DNA of 51,371 nt from a virus. Position numbers and translations under genes: made by a program. Below the pieces are notes generated by a model. That model saw only the letters and a list, made by a program, of their open reading frames with translations. It made no database searches and was not told the DNA's origin. Location of the stretch: positions 1 to 51,371 of the IMG/VR virus record IMGVR_UViG_3300006749_000017; one strand, written 5' to 3'. Shown in pieces: positions 34,304 through 42,725 of the stretch. Positions within the stretch are counted from its first letter, which is position 1. Every line of letters begins with the position of its first letter.

Positions 34304-36432
34304 TGAAAAATAGTTTTTCAAATAAACAGACAAATTTGGATCTCAATGGTCCTTATTTGTCTTTTGATACTCAACCACAGAGTGTCACTGGTATAGGAAC
34401 TAGGATTGGAGGAACAACTGGTGCTACTGTTTCATTAGTTGGAATATCAACTGTTGGATTTAGCACAGAAAGTAATATTTTTAATCCACCATGTGTTGCA
34501 GTCATAGACGAAAATGATAATGGTAATGTTGATAATCAATGGATAGGATTTACTTCATCACATCCTAATCGACAGTTTAATCTAATGAAAGTTCCTAGTT
34601 CTTCAGGTCTTGGAACTCCATCTTCAAATTTACCTGGAGTCGCTGAATACTTCAGAATGTATGATGTGAATAGAGATAGTGGTTTGACCATCCAAAGAAG
34701 TGATTGGTTTGAATTAGCAGGATTTGAAAATCTTCCTTCAGGATCAATTATATCATTATGGATTGATACGTCGGGTAGTATGACTATGAGTGATGTCAGT
34801 GCATCATATAACTTGTTTATAGAAAGATGTAATAGTGCTGGTATATCTGTAGAAACTACGACAGGATATGGTGAAAATTATATTGGAGCATTCATAACAG
34901 AATTGTCTGGATTAACTCCACCAGCAAATAAAGGATCAATTAAATTTCAATGGTACGAAGAAGGTGTAGGTAAATTATCTGATGATAGTCGTACAACAGG
35001 AACGGCGACTACAACTCTTACAATATCAAACTTGGTGACACCAACTGATAATGGTAGAAGATTTTTCTTAGAAGCAGATTATGATCCTCAAACTGAGGTG
35101 AGTATAGGTTCTACTACTATTACAGGTAATGCTCCAAATGAACCATTTAATTCTGGAATAGCAACAGTTACTGTAACACCACTAATTGAGATCACATCTC
35201 AACCTGGCATTACATCAACATTTCCTAATGTCCCTGCAGTTATTTCAATTGGTGCGACATTAAGTGACTCATCTTTTATTAATGATTTGACTTTTCAATG
35301 GCAATTGGATGGCGATAATGTATCAGATGGAACAAAAACAAAAACATCATCATCAGGAATAGCAGTTACTACAACCATATCTGGTGCGACAACTTCTGCT
35401 TTAACTCTGACCAGTGATAATTCTGGTATTGGATATACTGCTAATTGTATTATATCATCTGCCAGTGCTTCCAATTCTCCAATTAAATCTAATGAGGTTG
35501 AATATGATGTTAACTCTCTTGCAGAAGTTAACAATCTGAGAATAGAAGCAATATCACCTGATTCAACCACGGCAGATGTGTCTGAGGTGGGATTAAGCAC
35601 TGATGTTGGATATGCATTTAATGCAACAACAACTTCCGTTGTTGGAGTTAATACTTTTGCTTATAGCATATATTCTCCAGATAAAGATATGACTGTTGAA
35701 ATAGATTTATTTGGAGGAAAGGGTGATAGTTTTGGATCTAATAGTGGTGGAGAAGGTGGTTTTTCTACTATTCAGTTTACAATGAATCAAAATGAAGAAT
35801 ATGTTATAACAGGATTAACCGCACCAATCAATACTCCCTTTATCTTCAGAAAGGCACAACTAATTGCATGTGTTGGTCAAGGTGGTGCTGCTGGAGAATT
35901 TGCTGATGGTGGAGACGGTGGTGGTATCAACGTTGGTGGGCAGGATGGGTTTGGTAATGGAGGAACTGCTGGTGGATTTGTTTCAGCAGGAACCTTATCA
36001 TCGAATGGAACCTTTGGTAGTTTGTATCAATCACCAATACTATATCCAGGCGATAGTCAAAATACAGGTGCTTCTGGCGGTAAAACGGTTTCTTGTCCAG
36101 CAGGAACTTATTGGAGACAGCAAGGAGTTAGTGCGTGTTCTGATGTTGGGTCTAGTGTTAAATTTAGATTATCGGATGGTAACGAAGTAACTAATACAGC
36201 AACCATTGAGAGAGGATATAAGGCAGGTTACAGTATAATACAAACTGCTGGTGAAAGAGGTAATGTAAAAGGAGGAAATGGTGGAAATGGATGTGAAGGT
36301 GGAGATGGTGGTGGGTTCCGAGGAGGAGGCGGTGGAGGTAGTGGATATACTGATGGATCTGTAACACTTGTTAGTACTAGGTTGGGTGGAAGCACAACTG
36401 ATGCTAAAGTTATTATCAGAGTTGTAAATTAG
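34303..36432 (+). CDS. Adhesin-like protein: MIDAS-like motif, Ig-like and gly-rich domains
   Basis: 709 residues. Order: N-terminal fibre-type segment; ISLWIDTSGSMTMSDV (about 155-170), a DxSxS metal-site motif of von Willebrand A domains; two Ig-like beta domains (about 195-300 and 300-405, with FQWYEEGVGK and FQWQLDGDNV); then a gly-rich sandwich domain (about 440-709) with VGQGGAAG, GGDGGG and GGFRGGGGGGSGY. The C-terminus resembles gly-rich adhesins such as T-even gp38 in style. Probably a receptor-binding adhesin coupled to the 1978-residue fibre by a stop-start overlap. Confidence 0.75.
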   Translation: MKNSFSNKQTNLDLNGPYLSFDTQPQSVTGIGTRIGGTTGATVSLVGISTVGFSTESNIFNPPCVAVIDENDNGNVDNQWIGFTSSHPNRQFNLMKVPSSSGLGTPSSNLPGVAEYFRMYDVNRDSGLTIQRSDWFELAGFENLPSGSIISLWIDTSGSMTMSDVSASYNLFIERCNSAGISVETTTGYGENYIGAFITELSGLTPPANKGSIKFQWYEEGVGKLSDDSRTTGTATTTLTISNLVTPTDNGRRFFLEADYDPQTEVSIGSTTITGNAPNEPFNSGIATVTVTPLIEITSQPGITSTFPNVPAVISIGATLSDSSFINDLTFQWQLDGDNVSDGTKTKTSSSGIAVTTTISGATTSALTLTSDNSGIGYTANCIISSASASNSPIKSNEVEYDVNSLAEVNNLRIEAISPDSTTADVSEVGLSTDVGYAFNATTTSVVGVNTFAYSIYSPDKDMTVEIDLFGGKGDSFGSNSGGEGGFSTIQFTMNQNEEYVITGLTAPINTPFIFRKAQLIACVGQGGAAGEFADGGDGGGINVGGQDGFGNGGTAGGFVSAGTLSSNGTFGSLYQSPILYPGDSQNTGASGGKTVSCPAGTYWRQQGVSACSDVGSSVKFRLSDGNEVTNTATIERGYKAGYSIIQTAGERGNVKGGNGGNGCEGGDGGGFRGGGGGGSGYTDGSVTLVSTRLGGSTTDAKVIIRVVN

Positions 36433-36439
36433 CTAAATA
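36433..36439 (+). promoter_or_regulatory. Late promoter motif CTAAATA
   Basis: CTAAATAACTAAAAC just after the adhesin stop; the motif ends 34 bases before the ATG at 36474. It carries the full extended ACTAAAA part. Confidence 0.65.
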
Positions 36440-36473
36440 ACTAAAACTATGCACGGGGGAGAGTGAACCCGAA

Positions 36474-37025
36474 ATGGCAGTAAATAAGAATTTTGTTGTC
36501 AAGAATGGACTAGAGGTTAACGATAACCTTTTAGTCGCAGACGTAAACAATCAAAGAGTAGGCATTGGAACTTCGGTTGCAAGCTACACCCTCCATGTAT
36601 TAGGTGGAATAGGAGTAACAGAGGCACAAGTCACTGGTATTGCTACTTTTCTTAGTGACGTTAATATCTTAGGCAACTTAAACGTTACTGGAGATATAAG
36701 TTACGATGAGGTTACAGGTAGAAACCTTAACATATCGGGTATTTCTACACTTAATAATTTAATTGTTACTGGAGTAGCAACAGTCGGTGTTGTCACTGGT
36801 GCAAGTGCTGCATATTTTGGAGATGGTTCTGGATTAACAGGATTAGCACCAGGATTAACAGCAGCAATTGGTATTCAGTCTGGTGGCACTGTAATTGGAA
36901 GTGGTATTACTTCTTTAAATCTGGTTGGAATAGGATTAACCTCTGATGTTGATGGCAATCAGGGGAATTTTTATCTTCCTCCACCAGGTGTATCGCTTGG
37001 TCTTGCAATCGCTCTTGGCGGTTAA
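36474..37025 (+). CDS. Short tail-fibre-like protein
   Basis: 183 residues. Fibre repeats: KNFVVKNGLEVNDNLLVAD, QRVGIGTSVASYTLHV, then NLNVTGDISYDEVTGRNLNI and a GSGLTGL turn; the end has LPPPGVSLGLAIALGG. GDISYDEVTG is a diverged version of the IGGTLTYEDVTN block found in four later genes. The ATG is preceded by a GGGGGAGAG site. A trimeric fibre segment is likely. Confidence 0.75.
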   Translation: MAVNKNFVVKNGLEVNDNLLVADVNNQRVGIGTSVASYTLHVLGGIGVTEAQVTGIATFLSDVNILGNLNVTGDISYDEVTGRNLNISGISTLNNLIVTGVATVGVVTGASAAYFGDGSGLTGLAPGLTAAIGIQSGGTVIGSGITSLNLVGIGLTSDVDGNQGNFYLPPPGVSLGLAIALGG

Positions 37026-37031
37026 TAAATA
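37025..37031 (+). promoter_or_regulatory. Late promoter motif ATAAATA
   Basis: AATAAATAAAA overlapping the upstream stop; ends 19 bases before the ATG at 37051. Confidence 0.55.
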
Positions 37032-37050
37032 AAATTAACACAGAAAAACA

Positions 37051-37590
37051 ATGGCAGAACAGTTTTCAAATAAATTAGCAAGAGCAGTCGGAGTTGTGAC
37101 CACAAGTTCCGCAGGTTCTATTGGTGCATTAGCCAACACAATTACTGGTATCTCAACAGGAGGTGTTGCTGTAGGTGATTTGGTTGACAATACCAACCAC
37201 ATTGCTGGAACTAAAGTAACTGTTGTTGGTGTTGGACAGGTTACTGTTGATCGTGCTTCAACTAATACAGCATCAGCAACAAGTCAAACAGTTAAATTTT
37301 TAACCCCAACTAATGTTTATAGTTCTCCTTCTGCTACGAAGAGTATTTTGATTGGTGGAACTTTTGCTAACACTACTAATAACCAAGTTAATTTAACAGT
37401 TGTTGTTAATGATAACAGTGCTTCAGTTGATGCATTATTAGCAAGCAAAATTCCTGTTCCCGCAGGTAGTTCTTTTGTTATTAGTGATGCTGGTAAAACA
37501 GTATTAGAAGGTGATGATAAAATTAAAGTATTTTGTGATACTAATGGTGGTATTGACGTAAACCTAAGCATTCTGACAGGAGTTAACTAA
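37051..37590 (+). CDS. Virion protein, fibre cluster
   Basis: 179 residues, Ser/Thr/Val-rich beta protein. The second half, LLASKIPVPAGSSFVISDAG then KTVLEGDDKIKVF, recalls a domain of small tail-associated proteins in marine phages. No catalytic motif. It overlaps the next gene by one base (TAATG), so both are made together. Confidence 0.7.
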   Translation: MAEQFSNKLARAVGVVTTSSAGSIGALANTITGISTGGVAVGDLVDNTNHIAGTKVTVVGVGQVTVDRASTNTASATSQTVKFLTPTNVYSSPSATKSILIGGTFANTTNNQVNLTVVVNDNSASVDALLASKIPVPAGSSFVISDAGKTVLEGDDKIKVFCDTNGGIDVNLSILTGVN

Positions 37591-38327
37591 TGGCAGACAG
37601 AAGCGGTTATATTGGAAGAGCACCTGGTGATTCGTCGGTAACGATTGCTAGGCAGCATTATAATCCTACAGGGGTTCAAACGAATTTTACGTTTAAATCT
37701 GGTTATACTGTTGGACTTATTGATGCTTATCTGAACGGTGTCAAGTTAATTGAAGGTAATGATTATACTGCTTCTGATGGTTCAACAGTTGGTCTTACAA
37801 CTGCTGCTATTTCATTAGATACTCTTGAGTTAGTTGCATATAAAGCATTTAATTTAGGATTTGTTAATTCTTCAGTTGCAGATTTTACCGTTGGAACTGA
37901 CTTAACGGTTAATGGTAATGCCACTATTACTGGCAATACTACCTTCAATGGAACTGTTACTGGTGCTACTGTAGGAGTTAGTTCTGCAGGAACAAGTATA
38001 GGAAATGCAAAGACACTAAACTTTGTAGGAACTGGTAATACCTTTGCAGTAGACGGAGATAGTGTTAATATTAGTATTGCTGGTGGTGGAGGAGGTGGAC
38101 TTGGAACTGCTCTTAGTGAAGTTAAGACAGAACCTGGTGCTCAGGTATTTACTACACCAAGAAATACTACTATATCAGCAGGAAGTTCACTCTTTATTGA
38201 TGTGAGTGCTGGTGATGGGGGCATTGCCTTCACAAAATTAGGTAGAATTCATGTTGCTGTTGGTGCCACCTTACATGTAGGGTCAGGAAGCACTTTGGCA
38301 ATGGATGTATTGAACTTATTCATCTAA
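37590..38327 (+). CDS. Tail-fibre protein with GGY-NG-DGS adapter domain (copy A)
   Basis: 245 residues. The N-terminal ~90 form a conserved phage fibre domain: NFTFKSGYTVGLIDAYLNGV, KLIEGNDYTASDGSTV. The middle has VGVSSAGTSIGNAKTLNFVG, GTGNTFAVDGDSVNISIAGG and a Gly run. It is paralogous to the gene at 45372, with the same domain order and near-identical central blocks; the C-termini differ, as expected for host-contact tips. Confidence 0.78.
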   Translation: MADRSGYIGRAPGDSSVTIARQHYNPTGVQTNFTFKSGYTVGLIDAYLNGVKLIEGNDYTASDGSTVGLTTAAISLDTLELVAYKAFNLGFVNSSVADFTVGTDLTVNGNATITGNTTFNGTVTGATVGVSSAGTSIGNAKTLNFVGTGNTFAVDGDSVNISIAGGGGGGLGTALSEVKTEPGAQVFTTPRNTTISAGSSLFIDVSAGDGGIAFTKLGRIHVAVGATLHVGSGSTLAMDVLNLFI

Positions 38328-38330
38328 ATA
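38324..38330 (+). promoter_or_regulatory. Late promoter motif CTAAATA
   Basis: CTAAATA overlapping the upstream stop codon, ending 22 bases before the ATG at 38353. Confidence 0.6.
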
Positions 38331-38352
38331 TAACACGGAGACTTAGAAGCAA

Positions 38353-39375
38353 ATGTCTGAACTTTGGGTAACAAACGTATACAACCAAGAAGGAGATGGT
38401 GCTCCTAATCTACCTAAAGGTGCTATTGTCACTGGTGTTGTAACTGCTACAAGTTTTACTGGTAGTGGTGCAAACCTTACGGGGGTGACTGCAACTGATG
38501 TAGGAACTCTGGGAAATCTTAACGTAACTGGAGTTGGAACTTTTGGTGGCAATGTAACGATTGGTGGGACATTAACATATGAAGACGTAACTAATATAGA
38601 CTCTGTTGGATTAATTACAGCAAGAAGTGGTATTAATATAACATCTGGTAGTATTAAAGGATATAATCAATTAGTTGCTCCCTATAGTGGGACAACCACA
38701 ACACTTACAGTTACAGTTGCATCTAAAGTTAATGGAGAGCACAGATATTTTGGAACAGGAAGTGCTTTAGGATATGTTGTAGATGGAACGCAATCACCTT
38801 ATATTACTTTAACACCAGGTAGAACTTACAAGTTTGATCAGGCAGATGGTAGTAATGCAAACCATCCAATAAAATTTTATCTAAATGCAGATAAAACAGG
38901 ACTATATGAGGGTGGTGTAACTTACAACGGAACTGCAGGTAATTCTGGAGCATATACCCAGATAGTTGTTAATGATTATACTCCTACGGTGCTGCACTAC
39001 CAATGCGTCAATCACGGCTATATGGGTAATGCGGTCAATACAAGTTCTAACAGTTCGATGTCTGCAGAGTCATCAACTGTCACAGCAATGGGTGCAAACT
39101 CTGTTGATTGTCGAATAGGAAATTACTTTACAAAGACTATATCAGGAGCAACAACATTTACATTCGATAATGTTCCAGCATCAGGAGTTGCTTTTGGATT
39201 TGTAATGGAATTGACATTGAATGGTTCCAATGCAGTAACATGGCCAGCAAGTGTTAAATGGCCAAAAGACACTGCACCAACAATTACAGATGGTAAGACT
39301 CAAATGTTTGTATTTGTGACAGATAATGGTGGAACACGATGGAGAGGTAGTTCACTTGTAGATTATACTAATTAA
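38353..39375 (+). CDS. Tail-fibre protein with inserted cupredoxin-like domain
   Basis: 340 residues. N-terminal fibre block (ATSFTGSGANLTGV, IGGTLTYEDVTNIDSVGLI). Residues about 110-235 form a cupredoxin-like domain: LTPGRTYKFDQADGSN, NHPIKF with His171, then LHYQCVNHGYMGN with Cys218, His221 and Met224, the four ligands of a type 1 copper site. The C-terminal ~100 (TKTISGATTFTFDNVP to SSLVDYTN) is the shared fibre tip, also in the gene at 42013, which lacks the cupredoxin. It is first of a duplicated fibre + LamG pair. Confidence 0.82.
   Translation: MSELWVTNVYNQEGDGAPNLPKGAIVTGVVTATSFTGSGANLTGVTATDVGTLGNLNVTGVGTFGGNVTIGGTLTYEDVTNIDSVGLITARSGINITSGSIKGYNQLVAPYSGTTTTLTVTVASKVNGEHRYFGTGSALGYVVDGTQSPYITLTPGRTYKFDQADGSNANHPIKFYLNADKTGLYEGGVTYNGTAGNSGAYTQIVVNDYTPTVLHYQCVNHGYMGNAVNTSSNSSMSAESSTVTAMGANSVDCRIGNYFTKTISGATTFTFDNVPASGVAFGFVMELTLNGSNAVTWPASVKWPKDTAPTITDGKTQMFVFVTDNGGTRWRGSSLVDYTN
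38560..38625 (+). repeat. 66-bp fibre module repeat, copy 1
   Basis: DNA encoding IGGTLTYEDVTNIDSVGLI plus TAR. It is nearly identical to 42268-42333, 46338-46403 and 51062-51127, in four different genes. Confidence 0.8.
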
Positions 39376-39380
39376 ATATT

Positions 39381-41981
39381 ATGTCTATAGCAAGAAAATT
39401 ATTAATGTCTTCTGGTGGAAAGAAAGATTCTACATTTGTTGACGACGTATTTTCAACTTATCTTTATAAGGGAACAAACGGTGCGAATACAGTAAATACT
39501 GGTCTTGATATGTCTGGGGAAGGTGGATTGCTTTGGCTTAAGGCTCGTAGCAATAGAAGTCATCAATGGTTTGATACTGAAAGGGGTGTTAATACACGTA
39601 TGCAATCAGACGGTGTAGGAGCATCAGTTGCTGATTCTGGTATGAATCAAACTTTTACTTCGACAGGTTTTACTTTTAATAATACTTACACAGATTTAAA
39701 CGACCATAACGTAAATTATACCTCTTGGAATTTCCGCAAGGCACCTGGATTTTTTGATATTGTTAAGTGGAATGGAGACGGTTCATCATCAAATAGACAA
39801 ATAGCTCATAATTTGGGCAGTATTCCTGGCATGATCATAATGAAAGCTTACACGCATCCAAGTGGCGTTGGAAATACTGATTGGCAAATTTATCATCGAG
39901 GACTAAATGGCGGTGTAAATCCAGAACAATATGCACTCATGTTCTCTACTGGTGCAGAAGGGAATCGGGATTGGTTTGGTGATACTGCCCCTACGGCTAC
40001 ACATTTCACGATAGGAAGTGGACAAGATCGTAACGGTACAGGTGGTCAATATGTAGCCTACGTATTTGCAGGAGGTGAAAGTACTGCTGCAACGGCAAAG
40101 AGTGTAAAATTTGATGGTAATGGTGATGATTTAACTATTAACAACAATACAGATATTCAACTCGGATCAACATCAGCGTGGACTGTTGAATTTTGGTTTA
40201 AAAGGACTGGATCATATCAAGATTATGATGTTATACTTGGTAAAGGTGATGGTACTGGTAGTTATGAATGGTTTGTTGAAGGATTTTCGGATGGATCTGT
40301 AGATTTCTTATGGAGTAGTAGTGGTGGGAATCTTCAGTCTGGTCGGTATGAAATGATTGACTATCAAACAACAGACATCTGGTATCATGTTGCAATTGTT
40401 AGAAATGGTACTAGTTTTAAAGTTTATATAAATGGTACTGAGACTTACTCAACAACAGCATTTAATATTTTTGCTGGAAATGGAAAGTTAAATATTGGTG
40501 GATATGCTGGTGCTAGTGGCCAAGATCCCGCAGTAGTTATAAGTAATTTAAGAATAGTAAAAGGAACAGCACTTTATACATCATCATTTAAACCACCAAC
40601 TGAACCATTAACGAACATAACGAATACTAAACTTTTATGTTGCAATAACTCATCAACTACAGGTTCAACCGTAACTACTGGAACGATTACTGCTAATGGT
40701 AATCCAACAGCAAGCACAGATAGTCCCTTCGATGACCCAGAGGGTTTCAAGTTTGGTGAAGGAGGAGACCAAAATATTATCAAGACTGGTAGTTATGTTG
40801 GATCAGGCTCCGCAGGTTTGGAAGTAAATGTCGGGTTTGAGCCGCAATGGATAATTTTTAAAAACGCTTCTGCTGCTTATAACTGGTATGTTTTGGATGT
40901 TATGAGGGGCATTGTTTCAAATGGTGATGAAGCAATATTAAGTGCTAACACAAATAGTGCAGAGTTTGACAGTAGTTATATTGATGTAACACCTACTGGA
41001 TTTAAGTTACAGACTAATCACGCTTTAGGAAATGGGAGTGGTAATACTTACGTCTACATGGCACTGAGAACACCTGATGGTTATGTAGGAAAACCAGCAG
41101 AGGCAGGTACGGATGTATTCGCTATGGATGTTGGTAGTAATAATTTCCCTGCATTTGATAGTAATTTCCCTGTTGATTTTGTTTTACAGAAAGCTCCAGA
41201 TGCTGCTGCAAATTGGTTAGTACCAAGTCGATTAACAGGATCAGCAAAATATCTTAAAACTAATACTACCGACGCTGAAGCAAGCTGGGATGTGTTTGAT
41301 TTTGATTCAAATGTAGGTTGGGGAAAAGCAAGTACTTGGGCTTCGGCTACGAATAATGCATGGATGTGGAAACGCCACGCTGGTTTTGATGTGGTGACTT
41401 ATAAAGGAACGCAAACGGTTCAGAATATAAGTCATTCAATGAATAAAGCTCCAGAAATGATGTGGATAAAAAATAGAGATAGTGGTGTTTACAACTGGAG
41501 TGTATTTCACTCAGGATTAGGAGATAACCGTTTCAAGCTGTACTTAAATACCACTCAAGATTATACAAATGATCAAGCTGCTTGGAACAATACAGCACCT
41601 ACTTCTACACATTTTACACTAGGAATAGACGCAACAGCTAATAAATCTGGTGACGATTACATAGCCATGCTCTTCGCCAGCGTTGACGGCATCAGTAAGG
41701 TTGGTAGTTATGACGGCACAGGTTCGACTCAAACTATAACAACAGGATTTAGTCCAAGATTTATAATTATAAAAAGGTCTAATTCTTCTGAAAACTGGTT
41801 AGTATTTGATACTACAAGAGGATGGGGATCAGGTAATGATGCATCTCTAAAATTAAATGCTAGTGATGCACAAGGTTCGTTCGATGTAGGTGCGCCTACT
41901 TCAACAGGATTTACACTAGTAAGTAATTACAACACTACAAACGCTTCGGGTGGTAAATACATATATTATGCTCATGCTTAA
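39381..41981 (+). CDS. LamG-lectin tail protein, copy 1
   Basis: 866 residues. The N-terminal VDDVFSTYLYKG and following region hold the first of about four units of the type FDIVKWNGDGS...IAHNLGSIPGMIIMKAY...W.IYHR (DUF7483-like). Residues about 239-430 are a LamG/concanavalin-like lectin domain (SVKFDGNGDDLTI, WTVEFWFKRTG, WYHVAIVRNGTSFKVYING, SNLRIVKGTALYTSSF). It is a paralogue of the gene at 42726 in full length and order. Such lectin domains bind sugars, so this is probably a host-surface-recognition protein. Confidence 0.8.
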   Translation: MSIARKLLMSSGGKKDSTFVDDVFSTYLYKGTNGANTVNTGLDMSGEGGLLWLKARSNRSHQWFDTERGVNTRMQSDGVGASVADSGMNQTFTSTGFTFNNTYTDLNDHNVNYTSWNFRKAPGFFDIVKWNGDGSSSNRQIAHNLGSIPGMIIMKAYTHPSGVGNTDWQIYHRGLNGGVNPEQYALMFSTGAEGNRDWFGDTAPTATHFTIGSGQDRNGTGGQYVAYVFAGGESTAATAKSVKFDGNGDDLTINNNTDIQLGSTSAWTVEFWFKRTGSYQDYDVILGKGDGTGSYEWFVEGFSDGSVDFLWSSSGGNLQSGRYEMIDYQTTDIWYHVAIVRNGTSFKVYINGTETYSTTAFNIFAGNGKLNIGGYAGASGQDPAVVISNLRIVKGTALYTSSFKPPTEPLTNITNTKLLCCNNSSTTGSTVTTGTITANGNPTASTDSPFDDPEGFKFGEGGDQNIIKTGSYVGSGSAGLEVNVGFEPQWIIFKNASAAYNWYVLDVMRGIVSNGDEAILSANTNSAEFDSSYIDVTPTGFKLQTNHALGNGSGNTYVYMALRTPDGYVGKPAEAGTDVFAMDVGSNNFPAFDSNFPVDFVLQKAPDAAANWLVPSRLTGSAKYLKTNTTDAEASWDVFDFDSNVGWGKASTWASATNNAWMWKRHAGFDVVTYKGTQTVQNISHSMNKAPEMMWIKNRDSGVYNWSVFHSGLGDNRFKLYLNTTQDYTNDQAAWNNTAPTSTHFTLGIDATANKSGDDYIAMLFASVDGISKVGSYDGTGSTQTITTGFSPRFIIIKRSNSSENWLVFDTTRGWGSGNDASLKLNASDAQGSFDVGAPTSTGFTLVSNYNTTNASGGKYIYYAHA
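40698..40784 (+). repeat. 87-bp near-identical repeat, copy 1 (LamG genes)
   Basis: Almost identical at DNA level to 44016-44102 in the paralogous gene, encoding GNPTASTDSPFDDPEGFKFG and the start of the next unit. It stands out from diverged flanks. Confidence 0.8.
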
Positions 41982-41985
41982 CCTA

Positions 41986-41992
41986 CTAAATA
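41986..41992 (+). promoter_or_regulatory. Late promoter motif CTAAATA
   Basis: ACTAAATAAATAAAAAG; CTAAATA ends 20 bases before the ATG at 42013. Confidence 0.6.
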
Positions 41993-42012
41993 AATAAAAA
42001 GATTCTAGAATA

Positions 42013-42720
42013 ATGTCAAGAATTAGAGCTGACAAATTAGTTAACAAAAATGCGTCTGGTGGTCCTGATTTTCCTCTAGGTGCTACCGTAACTGGTATTA
42101 TGACTGCCTCTGGTGGTTTTGCTGGTTCTGGTGCTAATCTTACTAATGTTCCAGCAACTAGTTTAACGGGAACTCCGAATATTACTGTAGGAACAGTTGG
42201 TGCAGGAAACGTTACATCTTCGGGAACAGTTAGTGCTGTTACTGGTAGTTTTAGTGGTAATGTAAGTATTGGTGGGACATTAACATATGATGACGTAACA
42301 AACATAGATTCAGTTGGACTTATAACTGCAAGAAAAGGTATAAACGTAACTGCTGGAGTATCGACATTTGCTGCAGCAACTCATCAAAATGCAGGAACAA
42401 AAGTATCTGGTCCTTATTCTGCTAATATAACAGCAATGGGTGCAAATGATGTTGATTGTTCTGCAGGTAATTACTTTACCAAAACAATATCAGGAGCAAC
42501 AACCTTTACATTCTCTAATGTTCCTACTGGTGTGGTTTATGCATTCAGTATGGAAGTAACATTGAATGGATCAAATGCAATCACATGGCCATCAAGTGTT
42601 AAATGGAATGCGGATACAGCACCAGCGTTAACTGATGGTAAGACTCAATTGTTTATGTTTTTAACTGATGATGGTGGAACTCGTTTTAGAGGTTCAGCAC
42701 TTGTAGATTACGTTAATTAA
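42013..42720 (+). CDS. Tail-fibre protein, paralogue without cupredoxin domain
   Basis: 235 residues. It has the same N-terminal block (GSGANLTNV, IGGTLTYDDVTNIDSVGLI) and C-terminal tip (TKTISGATTFTFSNVP to SALVDYVN) as the gene at 38353 but lacks the ~110-residue cupredoxin-like insert. It is followed 5 bases later by a LamG paralogue, repeating the gene pair. Probably a trimeric fibre subunit. Confidence 0.8.
   Translation: MSRIRADKLVNKNASGGPDFPLGATVTGIMTASGGFAGSGANLTNVPATSLTGTPNITVGTVGAGNVTSSGTVSAVTGSFSGNVSIGGTLTYDDVTNIDSVGLITARKGINVTAGVSTFAAATHQNAGTKVSGPYSANITAMGANDVDCSAGNYFTKTISGATTFTFSNVPTGVVYAFSMEVTLNGSNAITWPSSVKWNADTAPALTDGKTQLFMFLTDDGGTRFRGSALVDYVN
42268..42333 (+). repeat. 66-bp fibre module repeat, copy 2
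   Basis: Second copy of the 66-bp block, with a few base changes (GATGACGTAAC in place of GAAGACGTAAC). Confidence 0.8.
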
Positions 42721-42725
42721 AGATC

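Noticed and set aside
36449-36451. ATG upstream of the gene at 36474
   Set aside because: Out of frame with the fibre gene and not followed by a useful frame; GGGGGAGAG favours the ATG at 36474.
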